From Pedobacter sp. BMA (lineage in GTDB: Bacteria; Bacteroidota; Bacteroidia; Sphingobacteriales; Sphingobacteriaceae), in the NCBI RefSeq assembly GCF_001027745.1, contig NZ_LECU01000006.1, positions 806,001 to 870,000 of the forward strand: a DNA stretch of 64,000 nt, written 5' to 3'. A program made the translations under genes and the position numbers. Below are positions 1 through 8,141 of the stretch, one piece after another (within the stretch, counting starts at the first letter, position 1; each line of letters starts with the position of its first letter). Below the pieces are notes generated by a model. The model saw only the letters and a program-made list of their open reading frames with translations. It had not been told where the DNA came from and searched no databases.

Positions 1-1051
1 GGATAATCTCATGCATACAGCCGATATTATTCACGAGGTCTAAAGCATCCTGAACGGAGTGGTCTGATGAGAACTTCGATGGCATTAATACTGACATGAC
101 ATTTTCTGGACCCAGGGCACAGCAGGCCAGCGCACAAACCACCGCCGAATCGATTCCGCCGGAAAGACCCAAAACCGCTTTTTTAAAGCCTGATTTGCGA
201 AAATAATCCTGAATGCCTAAGATAAGCGCGTCGTGAATTTGTTCGATATCTGTTAGTCTTTCTGGTTGCGGATATTTATTCCGGACGTTTTCGATTTCTT
301 CCAGATCAAATACCTGCAGATCTTCCTCGAAATACTTCATTTCCGCTTTTATCGTTCCTTCAGCATCAAAAACCAATGAGCCGCCGTCGAAGATAATTTC
401 GGTTTGTGCGCCTATCTGATTAACGTAGAAAACAGGTAACTGATATTTTCTGGCATTATCTGAAAGTACTTTGATCCGTTCATCATCGTGCGTATAAGAG
501 AATGGCGAAGCTGCAATGTTTATCATTACATCAGGTTGCTCTTTGATGAGCTCATCCATCGGATTCGAAACATATAACGGGTTATCATTAATATTCCATA
601 AATCTTCACAGATGGTTAAGGCAATTCTTTTTCCTTTAAAATCAATACAATTAAAAGAGGTAGCAGGCTCAAAGTAGCGGTACTCATCAAAAACATCGTA
701 GGTAGGCAGCAGTGCTTTTTTAGTCACTGATTGCACTTTTCCATCTGCTATGAAATAGGCAGCATTGAACAAATCTTTACCCTGAAGTACGTCGTTTTTA
801 ACAGGTAACCCAACGATACAGGCAATATCGCTACAATGTTGGGCAATTTCCTGCGCGGCCTGATCACAGAGCACAACGAACTCATCGAACTCTAAAAAAT
901 CACGGGGAGGGTAGCCGCAAATGGCCAGCTCAGCAAAAACAACAAGGTCTGCACTTTTTTCTTTTGCAGCACGAATATTGTCGATAATCTTCTGTGTATT
1001 GGACTCAAAATTTCCAATATGGTAATTCAGTTGCGCTAAGGCTATTTTCAT
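1..1051 (-). CDS. nadE: Glutamine-dependent NAD+ synthetase, C-terminus cut by window edge
   Basis: Makes NAD+ from nicotinate adenine dinucleotide, ATP and ammonia released from glutamine; cytosolic. The visible 350 residues hold an N-terminal nitrilase-type amidase domain with the expected catalytic set: Glu about 41 (FAELAICGYP), Lys in KKALLPTYDVFDE, and Cys in TICEDLW. The synthetase domain then begins with the ATP PP-loop SGGIDSAVVCALA. The start ATG (complement of 1049-1051) gives MKIALAQLNYHIGN, the usual N-terminus. The rest of the synthetase domain lies beyond base 1. Fused amidase-synthetase architecture is standard for Bacteroidota, and nadE lying close to gldB is a common arrangement there. 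Confidence 0.95.
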   Translation of the reverse strand, partial: MKIALAQLNYHIGNFESNTQKIIDNIRAAKEKSADLVVFAELAICGYPPRDFLEFDEFVVLCDQAAQEIAQHCSDIACIVGLPVKNDVLQGKDLFNAAYFIADGKVQSVTKKALLPTYDVFDEYRYFEPATSFNCIDFKGKRIALTICEDLWNINDNPLYVSNPMDELIKEQPDVMINIAASPFSYTHDDERIKVLSDNARKYQLPVFYVNQIGAQTEIIFDGGSLVFDAEGTIKAEMKYFEEDLQVFDLEEIENVRNKYPQPERLTDIEQIHDALILGIQDYFRKSGFKKAVLGLSGGIDSAVVCALACCALGPENVMSVLMPSKFSSDHSVQDALDLVNNIGCMHEII

Positions 1052-1135
1052 GTTAGTCGTATCAAGCTGGGTATCAGGCCTGCATATCAAGTATTGGGCC
1101 TGTCAAGCCAGAGGTCAATTTAACTCAATGGTTTA

Positions 1136-1810
1136 TTAAAAAAATACTCCGAAATTCAGGGCTATATAATGATTCTTCACCGTTCTGCTTCCGTCAGATA
1201 CGATATTTGTAAAACCATTGTTAAATGTTAAGCCAGCCATAATGCTTGCATTTCCGCTGATGTCGAATTCGCCGCCTCCACCAATAATCAAGCCAGCGCG
1301 GTAAAAACTGGTTTGATCTGATATTTTAGTGTCATCCGCAACTTTGACTCCATTTGAAACTGCATCCTGTTTGGCACCGATGTTAATCGAGTTTGATAAT
1401 CCAAACTGACCATACCACCTTGTGTCGTTAGCCTTTACTGTCTTCAGCTTAATTGTTAAAGGCAAATCCACATACTGAAGCTTATATTTCAAATCGTATG
1501 CTTTTGGATTGGAACTGCTACTCAAACCCTGATAGGGTGATACATTGGCTTCTGTACTTTTTCCGTTAATAGTGGTAATGGTTAGCGCAGTAGAAAAGCT
1601 GTAATTTGGTGCGAAATTAAAATCGCCCATCAAGCCGTAAGAAAAGCCTAAACTCAGGCCATTTGTTTTGCCCTGCTCAGGTTTAATCCAGCCAACGGTT
1701 GGTGTTGCAGTAAGGCCCAGTCTAAAACCATAACTGGTGAGGGGTGAGTTTTGTGCCCAAGTACCAATTGTTATAAAAGATAAAATTAAAATCGTCGCTA
1801 GTTTTTTCAT
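1136..1810 (-). CDS. Outer-membrane beta-barrel protein (PorT-like family)
   Basis: A 224-residue protein with a clear signal peptide (MKKLATILILSFITIGTWAQ, cleavage after AQ). The body is made of alternating polar/aromatic strands with many Gly, Asn and Tyr, and it ends in Phe-Phe (ALNFGVFF), typical of small outer-membrane barrels. It resembles the porT/outer-membrane beta-barrel domain proteins common in Bacteroidota, but no specific substrate can be assigned. It lies between nadE and the divergently read gldB, with only about 26 bp between its start and that of gldB. It could be a structural or assembly barrel rather than a transporter. Confidence 0.75.
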   Translation of the reverse strand: MKKLATILILSFITIGTWAQNSPLTSYGFRLGLTATPTVGWIKPEQGKTNGLSLGFSYGLMGDFNFAPNYSFSTALTITTINGKSTEANVSPYQGLSSSSNPKAYDLKYKLQYVDLPLTIKLKTVKANDTRWYGQFGLSNSINIGAKQDAVSNGVKVADDTKISDQTSFYRAGLIIGGGGEFDISGNASIMAGLTFNNGFTNIVSDGSRTVKNHYIALNFGVFF

Positions 1811-1822
1811 GCTTTATGTGAT

Positions 1823-1830
1823 TATATTTG
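1823..1830 (+). promoter_or_regulatory. Candidate -7 element of the gldB promoter
   Basis: TATATTTG matches the Bacteroidota -7 consensus TAnnTTTG exactly. It overlaps the TTG at 1828 and lies 6 bp before the ATG at 1837, which argues that the TTG is not the start and that the message has almost no leader. No clear -33 TTTG is seen at the right distance. Confidence 0.4.
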
Positions 1831-1836
1831 CTTTAC

Positions 1837-2871
1837 ATGATGTACAACGTAAAAGCTAAGCAAATTTATCTAATTTTTCTTTTTGCCCTTGCATTTATTT
1901 CCTGCAAAGACAGTAAGCGGCCAGATGTTAGTCAGATAAATGTCGAAATAAAGATCCAAAGATTTGATAAAGAACTGTTTGCCATGAAAGGAAAAGATGT
2001 TGTGCAAACAAACAGCCTGTTGTCGGCTAAATATGGTTTGTTTTATGATGATTATATAAAAAAAATGGTTGGTTCGCCAGACTATAGCAATGGGGAAGTA
2101 CTAAGTACCCTGTTCAAAGATCAGGCTTATACCGATCTGACCAAAGAGGTAGACAGCGTTTACCCTAACCTGAAAATCCAGGAAGCAGGCCTTACCAAAA
2201 CATTTAAGTACATTAAATATTATTATCCTAAAGCAAGGCTTCCCAGATTTGTGTCTTTTGTTTCGGGGTTCGCTTACCAGATGCCCGTTGGCGATCAATA
2301 CCTGGGTATTGGCCTTGATATGTTTCTGGGAAAGGACAGCAAGTTTTACAAGGCCATTGTACAGAGCGTGCCCTTGTATCTTTCGAGGCGGTTTAGTCCT
2401 GAATACATTGTTCCAAGGGTAGCTGAAACCTATGCGCACGAGGAGCTTTTTCAGGAGCCTGATGAAGACAGATCTTTGCTTGCTAAAATGATCTTTCAGG
2501 GTAAGATTCTTTATTTTCTTGATCAGGTTTTACCAGAAAATATGGCGGACTCTGTAAAGATAGGCTATAGTGCAGAACAGCTGAAGTGGGCACAGAATTT
2601 TGAAGGCGATATATGGGCATACTTTTTGGAGAACAACTTTCTGTATGAAACGGATTACCAGAAGATTCAGGTTTTTTTATCGGAAGGCCCGTTTACCCCG
2701 GGCCTTGGGGAAAACAGAGATTCTGCTCCCAAGTTAGGTGTTTACACTGGTTGGCAAATCGTTAAGAAGTACATGCAGGAAAATCCGAAGACTACCTTGC
2801 AACAACTCATGGCTGATAATGACGCGCAGAAAATTCTAAATCAGTCAAAGTATAAACCTAAACAGAAATAA
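1837..2871 (+). CDS. gldB: Gliding motility lipoprotein GldB
   Basis: Lipoprotein of the GldB family, required for gliding in Flavobacterium and conserved in many Bacteroidota; its exact biochemical role is unknown. The N-terminus has a hydrophobic segment and a lipobox ending in FALAFISC, followed by charged residues. The body carries family-typical stretches such as IQRFDKELF, FVSGFAYQ, PRVAETYAHEE and the C-terminal GENRDSAPKLGVYTGW. Length 344 residues from ATG 1837 is normal. An upstream in-frame TTG at 1828 sits inside a promoter-like box, so ATG 1837 or 1840 is preferred. A patatin gene follows after 18 bp in the same direction; gldC, often the partner, is not adjacent. Confidence 0.88.
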   Translation: MMYNVKAKQIYLIFLFALAFISCKDSKRPDVSQINVEIKIQRFDKELFAMKGKDVVQTNSLLSAKYGLFYDDYIKKMVGSPDYSNGEVLSTLFKDQAYTDLTKEVDSVYPNLKIQEAGLTKTFKYIKYYYPKARLPRFVSFVSGFAYQMPVGDQYLGIGLDMFLGKDSKFYKAIVQSVPLYLSRRFSPEYIVPRVAETYAHEELFQEPDEDRSLLAKMIFQGKILYFLDQVLPENMADSVKIGYSAEQLKWAQNFEGDIWAYFLENNFLYETDYQKIQVFLSEGPFTPGLGENRDSAPKLGVYTGWQIVKKYMQENPKTTLQQLMADNDAQKILNQSKYKPKQK

Positions 2872-2889
2872 ACACAACAAATCTCGCTA

Positions 2890-3660
2890 ATGAAAGTAGG
2901 AATCGTATTGTCTGGAGGTGGAATCAGGGGAATTGCACACTTAGGTGTTTTAAAAGCTTTCAGTAATCTGGGAATAACTTTTAGTCACATCAGTGGAACA
3001 AGTGCAGGTGCCATAGCGGGTGCTTTTTTTGCAGCTGGTATAGATCCCGAAGAGGGTTTAAGTATTTTCCTCAAGACAAAGTTGTGGCGCTTTATTCGTC
3101 CAGCTGTAGGTTCCCTTGGTTTGATCAACATTGAAAATACGGCTTTAATTCTGAAGGAGTATTTCCCGGAAGATTCAATAGAGAAACTTAAAATCCCATT
3201 AACAATCGCAGCTGTAAACTTTAGTGAGGGCAGATTAGTCTATTTTACAAAAGGACCATTAATCAGGTCTATACATGCTTCAAGCTGTATACCCGGAATT
3301 TTTAAGCCCATCATGATTGATGGACAGATGTATGTAGATGGAGGCATTCTAAATAATTTTCCGGTAGAACCGCTGATGCAGGATTGCGATTTTATTATTG
3401 GTTCTTCCTGCAATCACCTTAAACCGGTTGATAAAATTACCGGCATTACCAATTTAATGGGTAGAGCAGGCGTGATGTCGATCAATCATGATATGGAAAG
3501 AAAAGCGAAATTTTGTAATGTAATGATCGAGCCTAAAGGTCTTGGCGCAATAAGTACTTTCGATATGAAACGGGCAGAAGACATTTACTGGCTGGCGCAT
3601 GAGGAGGCATTGATTACTATTAAAAACAGTCCGACTATAAGAGCGTTAATTACCAAATAA
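2890..3660 (+). CDS. Patatin-like phospholipase
   Basis: A 256-residue acyl hydrolase of the patatin/RssA class, probably cytosolic because no signal peptide is present. The oxyanion motif GGGIRG is at 9-14. The nucleophile elbow GTSAG puts catalytic Ser at 38, and the dyad Asp is at 150 in VDGG. Residues 158-161 (FPVE) fit the usual NxP(V) loop after the Asp. It follows gldB closely and is probably co-transcribed with it; a strong hairpin terminator lies 22 bp after the stop. The substrate is not determined; a membrane lipid is likely for the family. Confidence 0.9.
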   Translation: MKVGIVLSGGGIRGIAHLGVLKAFSNLGITFSHISGTSAGAIAGAFFAAGIDPEEGLSIFLKTKLWRFIRPAVGSLGLINIENTALILKEYFPEDSIEKLKIPLTIAAVNFSEGRLVYFTKGPLIRSIHASSCIPGIFKPIMIDGQMYVDGGILNNFPVEPLMQDCDFIIGSSCNHLKPVDKITGITNLMGRAGVMSINHDMERKAKFCNVMIEPKGLGAISTFDMKRAEDIYWLAHEEALITIKNSPTIRALITK

Positions 3661-3681
3661 CCCGAAAGTTACTAAAAACAA

Positions 3682-3707
3682 AAAGCCCCAATCTATTTTG
3701 GGGCTTT
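3682..3707. terminator. Bidirectional hairpin terminator
   Basis: AAAGCCCC and GGGGCTTT arms around a 10-nt loop, with A-run and T-run on either side. It lies between the convergent patatin gene and the DUF2807 gene and can end both. Confidence 0.85.
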
Positions 3708-3725
3708 TACATGATTAATGCTCAG

Positions 3726-4457
3726 TTAGACCTTTCTAACGCCTCCTGATCCAAATACTGTTTTCTCTACAGATGCATTTCCCGAGTAGTTGATGCTACC
3801 AGATCCGCTGATGACTGCTTTGATGCTTTGATCTGCTTTAATATTAACCTGGCCTGAACCGCTGATGGTTGCAGATAGCGTGCTTACTGAAAATGATTTG
3901 CCGGCAAAAGCGCCAGAACTGCTCATTACGATTTTAGCATGCTCTGCATTGCCGCTGAGGTTGATCGATCCTGATCCACTGATCACTGCATTCAGGTTAT
4001 CAACATCTGCTGTAGCTTTAATACTTCCGGAACCGCTTACCGTTGTAGCCAGAGATTGTGCATCCACTTTACCGTTTACTACCATGCTCCCCGAACCACT
4101 TACTGCTAAACTGCTAATGCTTTTTGCCGTAACATAAGCGGTAATTTTCTTGCCGTCATACTTTCTCGACCAGCTGGTAATACTGGTTTGAGGACGAATA
4201 ATCAGTATGTTTCCCTTAACTTCAGTTACAATTGTTTCCAAAGCTTCGTCATCACCTTCTAATCTGCAGCTTTCAGTATTACCAATGGTAAGCACCACAT
4301 TAATTGGACCAGCTGCAGCAACACCATTAAAGTTTTTTACAGCGCGTTCGTCTTCAAAACGTTTTGATGAGGAAATGTTAATCTGGTCTTTCGCGATTGC
4401 GTCAATACTTGCAGTAAGTGTTAAAGCAACTAATAGTGTGGAAAATATCTTTTTCAT
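3726..4457 (-). CDS. Secreted DUF2807 (GIN/adhesin-head-like) protein
   Basis: A 243-residue protein with a signal peptide (MKKIFSTLLVALTLTASIDAIA). From about residue 40 it follows the DUF2807 pattern: FNGVAAAGPINVVLTIG, then a ladder of short beta-strands, each marked by G-S-G-S (SGSGSMVVNG, SGSGSIKAT, SGSGSINLSG and others, at least six copies). This repeat structure predicts a right-handed beta-helix-like fold. The family is abundant in Bacteroidota and its function is unknown; adhesion or cell-surface roles are only suggested by fold. It ends facing the patatin gene across a shared terminator. Confidence 0.85.
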   Translation of the reverse strand: MKKIFSTLLVALTLTASIDAIAKDQINISSSKRFEDERAVKNFNGVAAAGPINVVLTIGNTESCRLEGDDEALETIVTEVKGNILIIRPQTSITSWSRKYDGKKITAYVTAKSISSLAVSGSGSMVVNGKVDAQSLATTVSGSGSIKATADVDNLNAVISGSGSINLSGNAEHAKIVMSSSGAFAGKSFSVSTLSATISGSGQVNIKADQSIKAVISGSGSINYSGNASVEKTVFGSGGVRKV

Positions 4458-4563
4458 AATTTAAGAAGAATAAATGTTAGTTTAATAGATGATAATGTAT
4501 TCTTTTCTATAAGACGGATAGATGATTAAAAAGTTGCACAGGAAAGAAAATTTGTATCTTTTA

Positions 4564-6213
4564 TTAATCTTTCTTTACCTCAACATAAAATGAAGGATCG
4601 ACCTTGAAATTCTCGGAGGTAATGCCACTAAGATTGATTGTTTTCCAATCGTTTCCAGGTTTAATCAACGTATACCCCCCAGAGTTAACAGTTACCTTTA
4701 CCGGCATATCAAAGCCTTTAACATCGGTGTTCCATTTATAAGAAAGGATGCCGTTGCTGATTTTATATTCGAAAACCGGAATTTTTGTAAAGCGAAGGTA
4801 TTGGTCAAAAACTTTATCCAGTTTTAATCCACTTTGTTTAGAGATGTAATTTTCGATTTCAGCAGTGGTAACGGTTTTATGATAAAAGGTTTTGTTCAGT
4901 CCGCGAAGAATTTGTCTGAACTTTTCATCATTACTAATCAACTGACGAATAGTATGAATCAGGTTCGCACCCTTCGGGTACATGTCTCCTGAGCCTTCCT
5001 TGTTTACACCGTAAGGGCCAATAACCGGTACATCGTTATTTATTCCCTTTCTCAAGCCGATTGCATACTCATCACCCGTGGTTTTTGATCCTATACACTC
5101 TGAAAACAGCACTTCAGAATAATTTGTAAAACCTTCATGTATCCACATATCAGCAATATCTTTCGCTGTGATATTGTTTCCGAACCATTCATGGCCACTC
5201 TCATGTACGGTGATAAAATCAAATTTTAAACCCAGTCCGGTTCCACTTAAATCTCTTCCAAGGTATCCTTTCATAAATTTGTTGCCGTATGCCACTGCAC
5301 TCTGGTGCTCCATGCCCAGATGTGGCGCCTCTACCAGCTTGTACCCGTCTTCGTACCATGGATATGGCCCAAACCAATATTCGAAACATTTTAGCATGGG
5401 TTTAACATCAGCATCCCAATGTGGGCGGGCCCTGGCACTATCAGTTTGTAGTGCCCAGAAATCTATACTAAGTTTTCCCTTTTCGCCATCATAGGTATCC
5501 ATCCAATGGGCATATTTGCCAATATAGAAGGTTACATCGTAATTGTTAATCGGGTTCTTCACGAACCAGTTGTATTGCTTGTATCCATCTGGCTGGTCAA
5601 CAGTATTCCTCAATCTTCCATTGGAAATTTCCTGCAAATCTTTAGGAACGCTAATGCTGATCAGCATGCTGTCTACTTCATCACTTTGATGGTCTTTATT
5701 TGGCCACCATACGCTTGCGCCTAATCCCTGGCAGGCTACAGAAACAAACGGATTTCCTGCCGTATCTTTTTTAAAGATAAAGCCTCCATCCCAGGGAGCA
5801 TTTTTGGCAACGCGGGGATTTCCACTATAGAATACTGTAAATTGATCTTTACTTCCTTTTTTTATCGTTTTAGGAAAAGTTACAAATACCGCATGATATG
5901 CACGTGTGAACGGGATGACTTTACCACTGTAAACAACCTTTTCTACCTTAAGGTTATCAAATAAATCAAACTGCAGTCTGGTGAAATCCTGAGTCGCTGT
6001 GAAAGCAAATTGATTGCTTCCTGAAACCGATTTCTGGTCAATATCAATTTTAACATCTAAATGGTAATAATTGATATCGTAACAGGTTCTGAGAGGGGTA
6101 AGTGTTCCACGCAGAGTGTCTGCTATGGAGTTAACCTGCTCTTTACCCAGCATCTGCGCTTTTGCGGTGGTTATACATAATGCCGCAATAAAAAGAATTA
6201 AGGTTTTTTTCAT
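4564..6213 (-). CDS. Secreted M1-family zinc aminopeptidase
   Basis: A 549-residue metallopeptidase with signal peptide MKKTLILFIAALCITTAKA. An M1 N-terminal beta domain occupies about 40-240. The exopeptidase motif usually written GAMEN appears as GMEHQ at 300-304. Zinc ligands are HESGH at 337-341 and Glu 360 in WIHEGF, the exact spacing expected. A catalytic Tyr is likely in the GANLIHTIRQ region or after it. Compared with full-length M1 enzymes (about 600-900 residues) the C-terminal helical domain is short, as in many Bacteroidota paralogues. It probably trims peptides in the periplasm. Two further secreted hydrolases lie upstream on the same strand. Confidence 0.9.
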   Translation of the reverse strand: MKKTLILFIAALCITTAKAQMLGKEQVNSIADTLRGTLTPLRTCYDINYYHLDVKIDIDQKSVSGSNQFAFTATQDFTRLQFDLFDNLKVEKVVYSGKVIPFTRAYHAVFVTFPKTIKKGSKDQFTVFYSGNPRVAKNAPWDGGFIFKKDTAGNPFVSVACQGLGASVWWPNKDHQSDEVDSMLISISVPKDLQEISNGRLRNTVDQPDGYKQYNWFVKNPINNYDVTFYIGKYAHWMDTYDGEKGKLSIDFWALQTDSARARPHWDADVKPMLKCFEYWFGPYPWYEDGYKLVEAPHLGMEHQSAVAYGNKFMKGYLGRDLSGTGLGLKFDFITVHESGHEWFGNNITAKDIADMWIHEGFTNYSEVLFSECIGSKTTGDEYAIGLRKGINNDVPVIGPYGVNKEGSGDMYPKGANLIHTIRQLISNDEKFRQILRGLNKTFYHKTVTTAEIENYISKQSGLKLDKVFDQYLRFTKIPVFEYKISNGILSYKWNTDVKGFDMPVKVTVNSGGYTLIKPGNDWKTINLSGITSENFKVDPSFYVEVKKD

Positions 6214-6272
6214 TTATTTATCATTTTCATCATTGCTTTCTAATATGTTTACAGGCAATGACGCAACGTTCA

Positions 6273-8135
6273 TTATTTAATTACATCAACCTCCACAAAG
6301 CTATCATTAAAAACAGATTGCGTTGCCTTTATATAGTCAGCCTCAGTAGCCTTATAAGGGTTATCTACAAATTTTTGAGGATTACGGGCAAATAAAGGAA
6401 AAGCCGTACTTTGCACCTGGATCATTAACCTATGCCCTTTTTTAAATGTGTGCAGTACATCCTGTAATTTGAAATTCACATCAGTTTTCTGGTTTGCTAC
6501 CAGGGCCTCAGGCTTTTCAAAGCTATTGCGAAAACGCGCGGGCATGATTTCCGAACGCACCATTTGCCAGTAGTTACTCAAGGTGATGCTTTTATTTGGC
6601 ATGTATGGGTTATTTGGCTCATCTGCCGGATAAACATCAATTAGCTTAACGATAAAATCAGCATCGGTACCGGTTGTGGCAATTTTAAGATGCGACATGA
6701 TTTCTCCGCCCAGGGTGATATCATCTTCCAAAATCTCAGTCTGAAAAACGAGGACGTCTGGTCTCCTTCCTGCGAAGCGCTGATCTTCGCTCATGTAATT
6801 GTGTGGCGTGAAGCCGAGCGTTGTAGTAATATCTTCGGTGTAGGGCACAGGTTTAGCAGGATCGCTGATGTAAGTTACCGAGGCTGCCGAAGCTGGAGAA
6901 CTGAATGTCAGTTTACCATCAGCGCCTAAATAAAGTTTTTGTTTTATTGCTTTTTCTGTTGGCCATTTGGAAAAGGTTTCCCATTGCTTTTTACCGGTAT
7001 CAAACATATAGGCCTCCGGTAAACCTGTGTTTTTATCGCCATTACCTTTCAGGAAGTGATTGAAGAATTTAGACTCAATTTCTTTTTGATAAAAGGTAGC
7101 GATGCTATCACCGAAATATACGTTACTATGCATGGTATGCCCGGTTTCACGGCTCCACCTGCCATGTCCGAATGGACCCATCACAATCGTGTTATAAGCA
7201 TTCGGGTTTTTCTTCTCAATAGTTTTGTAAATATTTAAGGGGCCAGACAGATCTTCTGCATCATACCATCCACCGACAACCATTACGGCCGGTTTTACAG
7301 TATTATAATGCTTTAATAAACCCCGTTTTTGCCAAAATTCATCGTAATTAGGGTGGTTCACTGTTTCCTGCCAGAAGAAATTATCTTTATAGTATTTGTC
7401 GGCATTGGTTAAAGGTCCTAAATCTAAAGCAAACTGATACCCATCTTTTGTTTTTGGATTGATCATTTGCATATTGTACCATGGCTTTGATGTAGTATCT
7501 GTTTTTTGAACGCCAAAAACCGGGAAAGTAGAAAAATAACTTTGCAGGAAAGATCCGTTATGGTGAAAATCATCGAAGAAGAAATCTGAGATCGGTGCCT
7601 GTGGGGAAGAAGCCTTCAACGCAGGGTGGTTACTTAAAATACCTGCTGCGGTGTAAAAGCCCGGATAGGAAATACCCCACTGCCCCACCTTACCGTTATT
7701 ATAGGCTACATTCTTCACCAGCCAATCAACGGTGTCGTAGGTATCTGAACCTTCGTCTACATCTTTTTTAGTTTTTTTGTTATCGATTACCGGGGTCATA
7801 TTGGTCCAGGTGCCTTCACTTTTCCAGCGTCCGCGTACATCCTGATAAACAAAAATGTATCCCTCCTTCATCATTAATTCCGATGGGCCCAAACGCACCG
7901 GAAATTTGTCTTCTCCATAAGGTGCAACACTGTAACAGGTGCGCTGCATGATCACCGGGTATTTTTTGTCCTTTGCGGCGTCTTTAGGGCTATAAATTGC
8001 GGTAAAGAGCTTAGTGCCATCGCGCATCGGGATATACACTTCTTTTTTTATATAATTCGATTTAGGGTAACCAGCTTCCTGTGCAAATGTTGTCGCAGCG
8101 GAACAAAGCGTGATAAACAGAATGAGGTATTTCAT
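6273..8135 (-). CDS. Secreted CocE/NonD (S15) hydrolase, copy 1
   Basis: A 620-residue alpha/beta hydrolase of the CocE/NonD, X-Pro dipeptidyl-peptidase S15 family, with signal peptide MKYLILFITLCSAATTFA. The nucleophile Ser156 is in GISYPG. The catalytic Asp is likely in VVGGWYDAEDLSGPL and the His in GPFGHGRW. The C-terminal third is the jelly-roll domain typical of the family (LVANQKTDVNFKL, FKKGHRLMIQVQS). Family members cleave acyl or peptide bonds such as cephalosporin side chains, cocaine esters or X-Pro dipeptides, so the substrate is open. It ends 59 bp before the M1 peptidase start and follows a close paralogue by 6 bp, so an operon is likely. Confidence 0.9.
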   Translation of the reverse strand: MKYLILFITLCSAATTFAQEAGYPKSNYIKKEVYIPMRDGTKLFTAIYSPKDAAKDKKYPVIMQRTCYSVAPYGEDKFPVRLGPSELMMKEGYIFVYQDVRGRWKSEGTWTNMTPVIDNKKTKKDVDEGSDTYDTVDWLVKNVAYNNGKVGQWGISYPGFYTAAGILSNHPALKASSPQAPISDFFFDDFHHNGSFLQSYFSTFPVFGVQKTDTTSKPWYNMQMINPKTKDGYQFALDLGPLTNADKYYKDNFFWQETVNHPNYDEFWQKRGLLKHYNTVKPAVMVVGGWYDAEDLSGPLNIYKTIEKKNPNAYNTIVMGPFGHGRWSRETGHTMHSNVYFGDSIATFYQKEIESKFFNHFLKGNGDKNTGLPEAYMFDTGKKQWETFSKWPTEKAIKQKLYLGADGKLTFSSPASAASVTYISDPAKPVPYTEDITTTLGFTPHNYMSEDQRFAGRRPDVLVFQTEILEDDITLGGEIMSHLKIATTGTDADFIVKLIDVYPADEPNNPYMPNKSITLSNYWQMVRSEIMPARFRNSFEKPEALVANQKTDVNFKLQDVLHTFKKGHRLMIQVQSTAFPLFARNPQKFVDNPYKATEADYIKATQSVFNDSFVEVDVIK

Positions 8136-8141
8136 GTGGGT

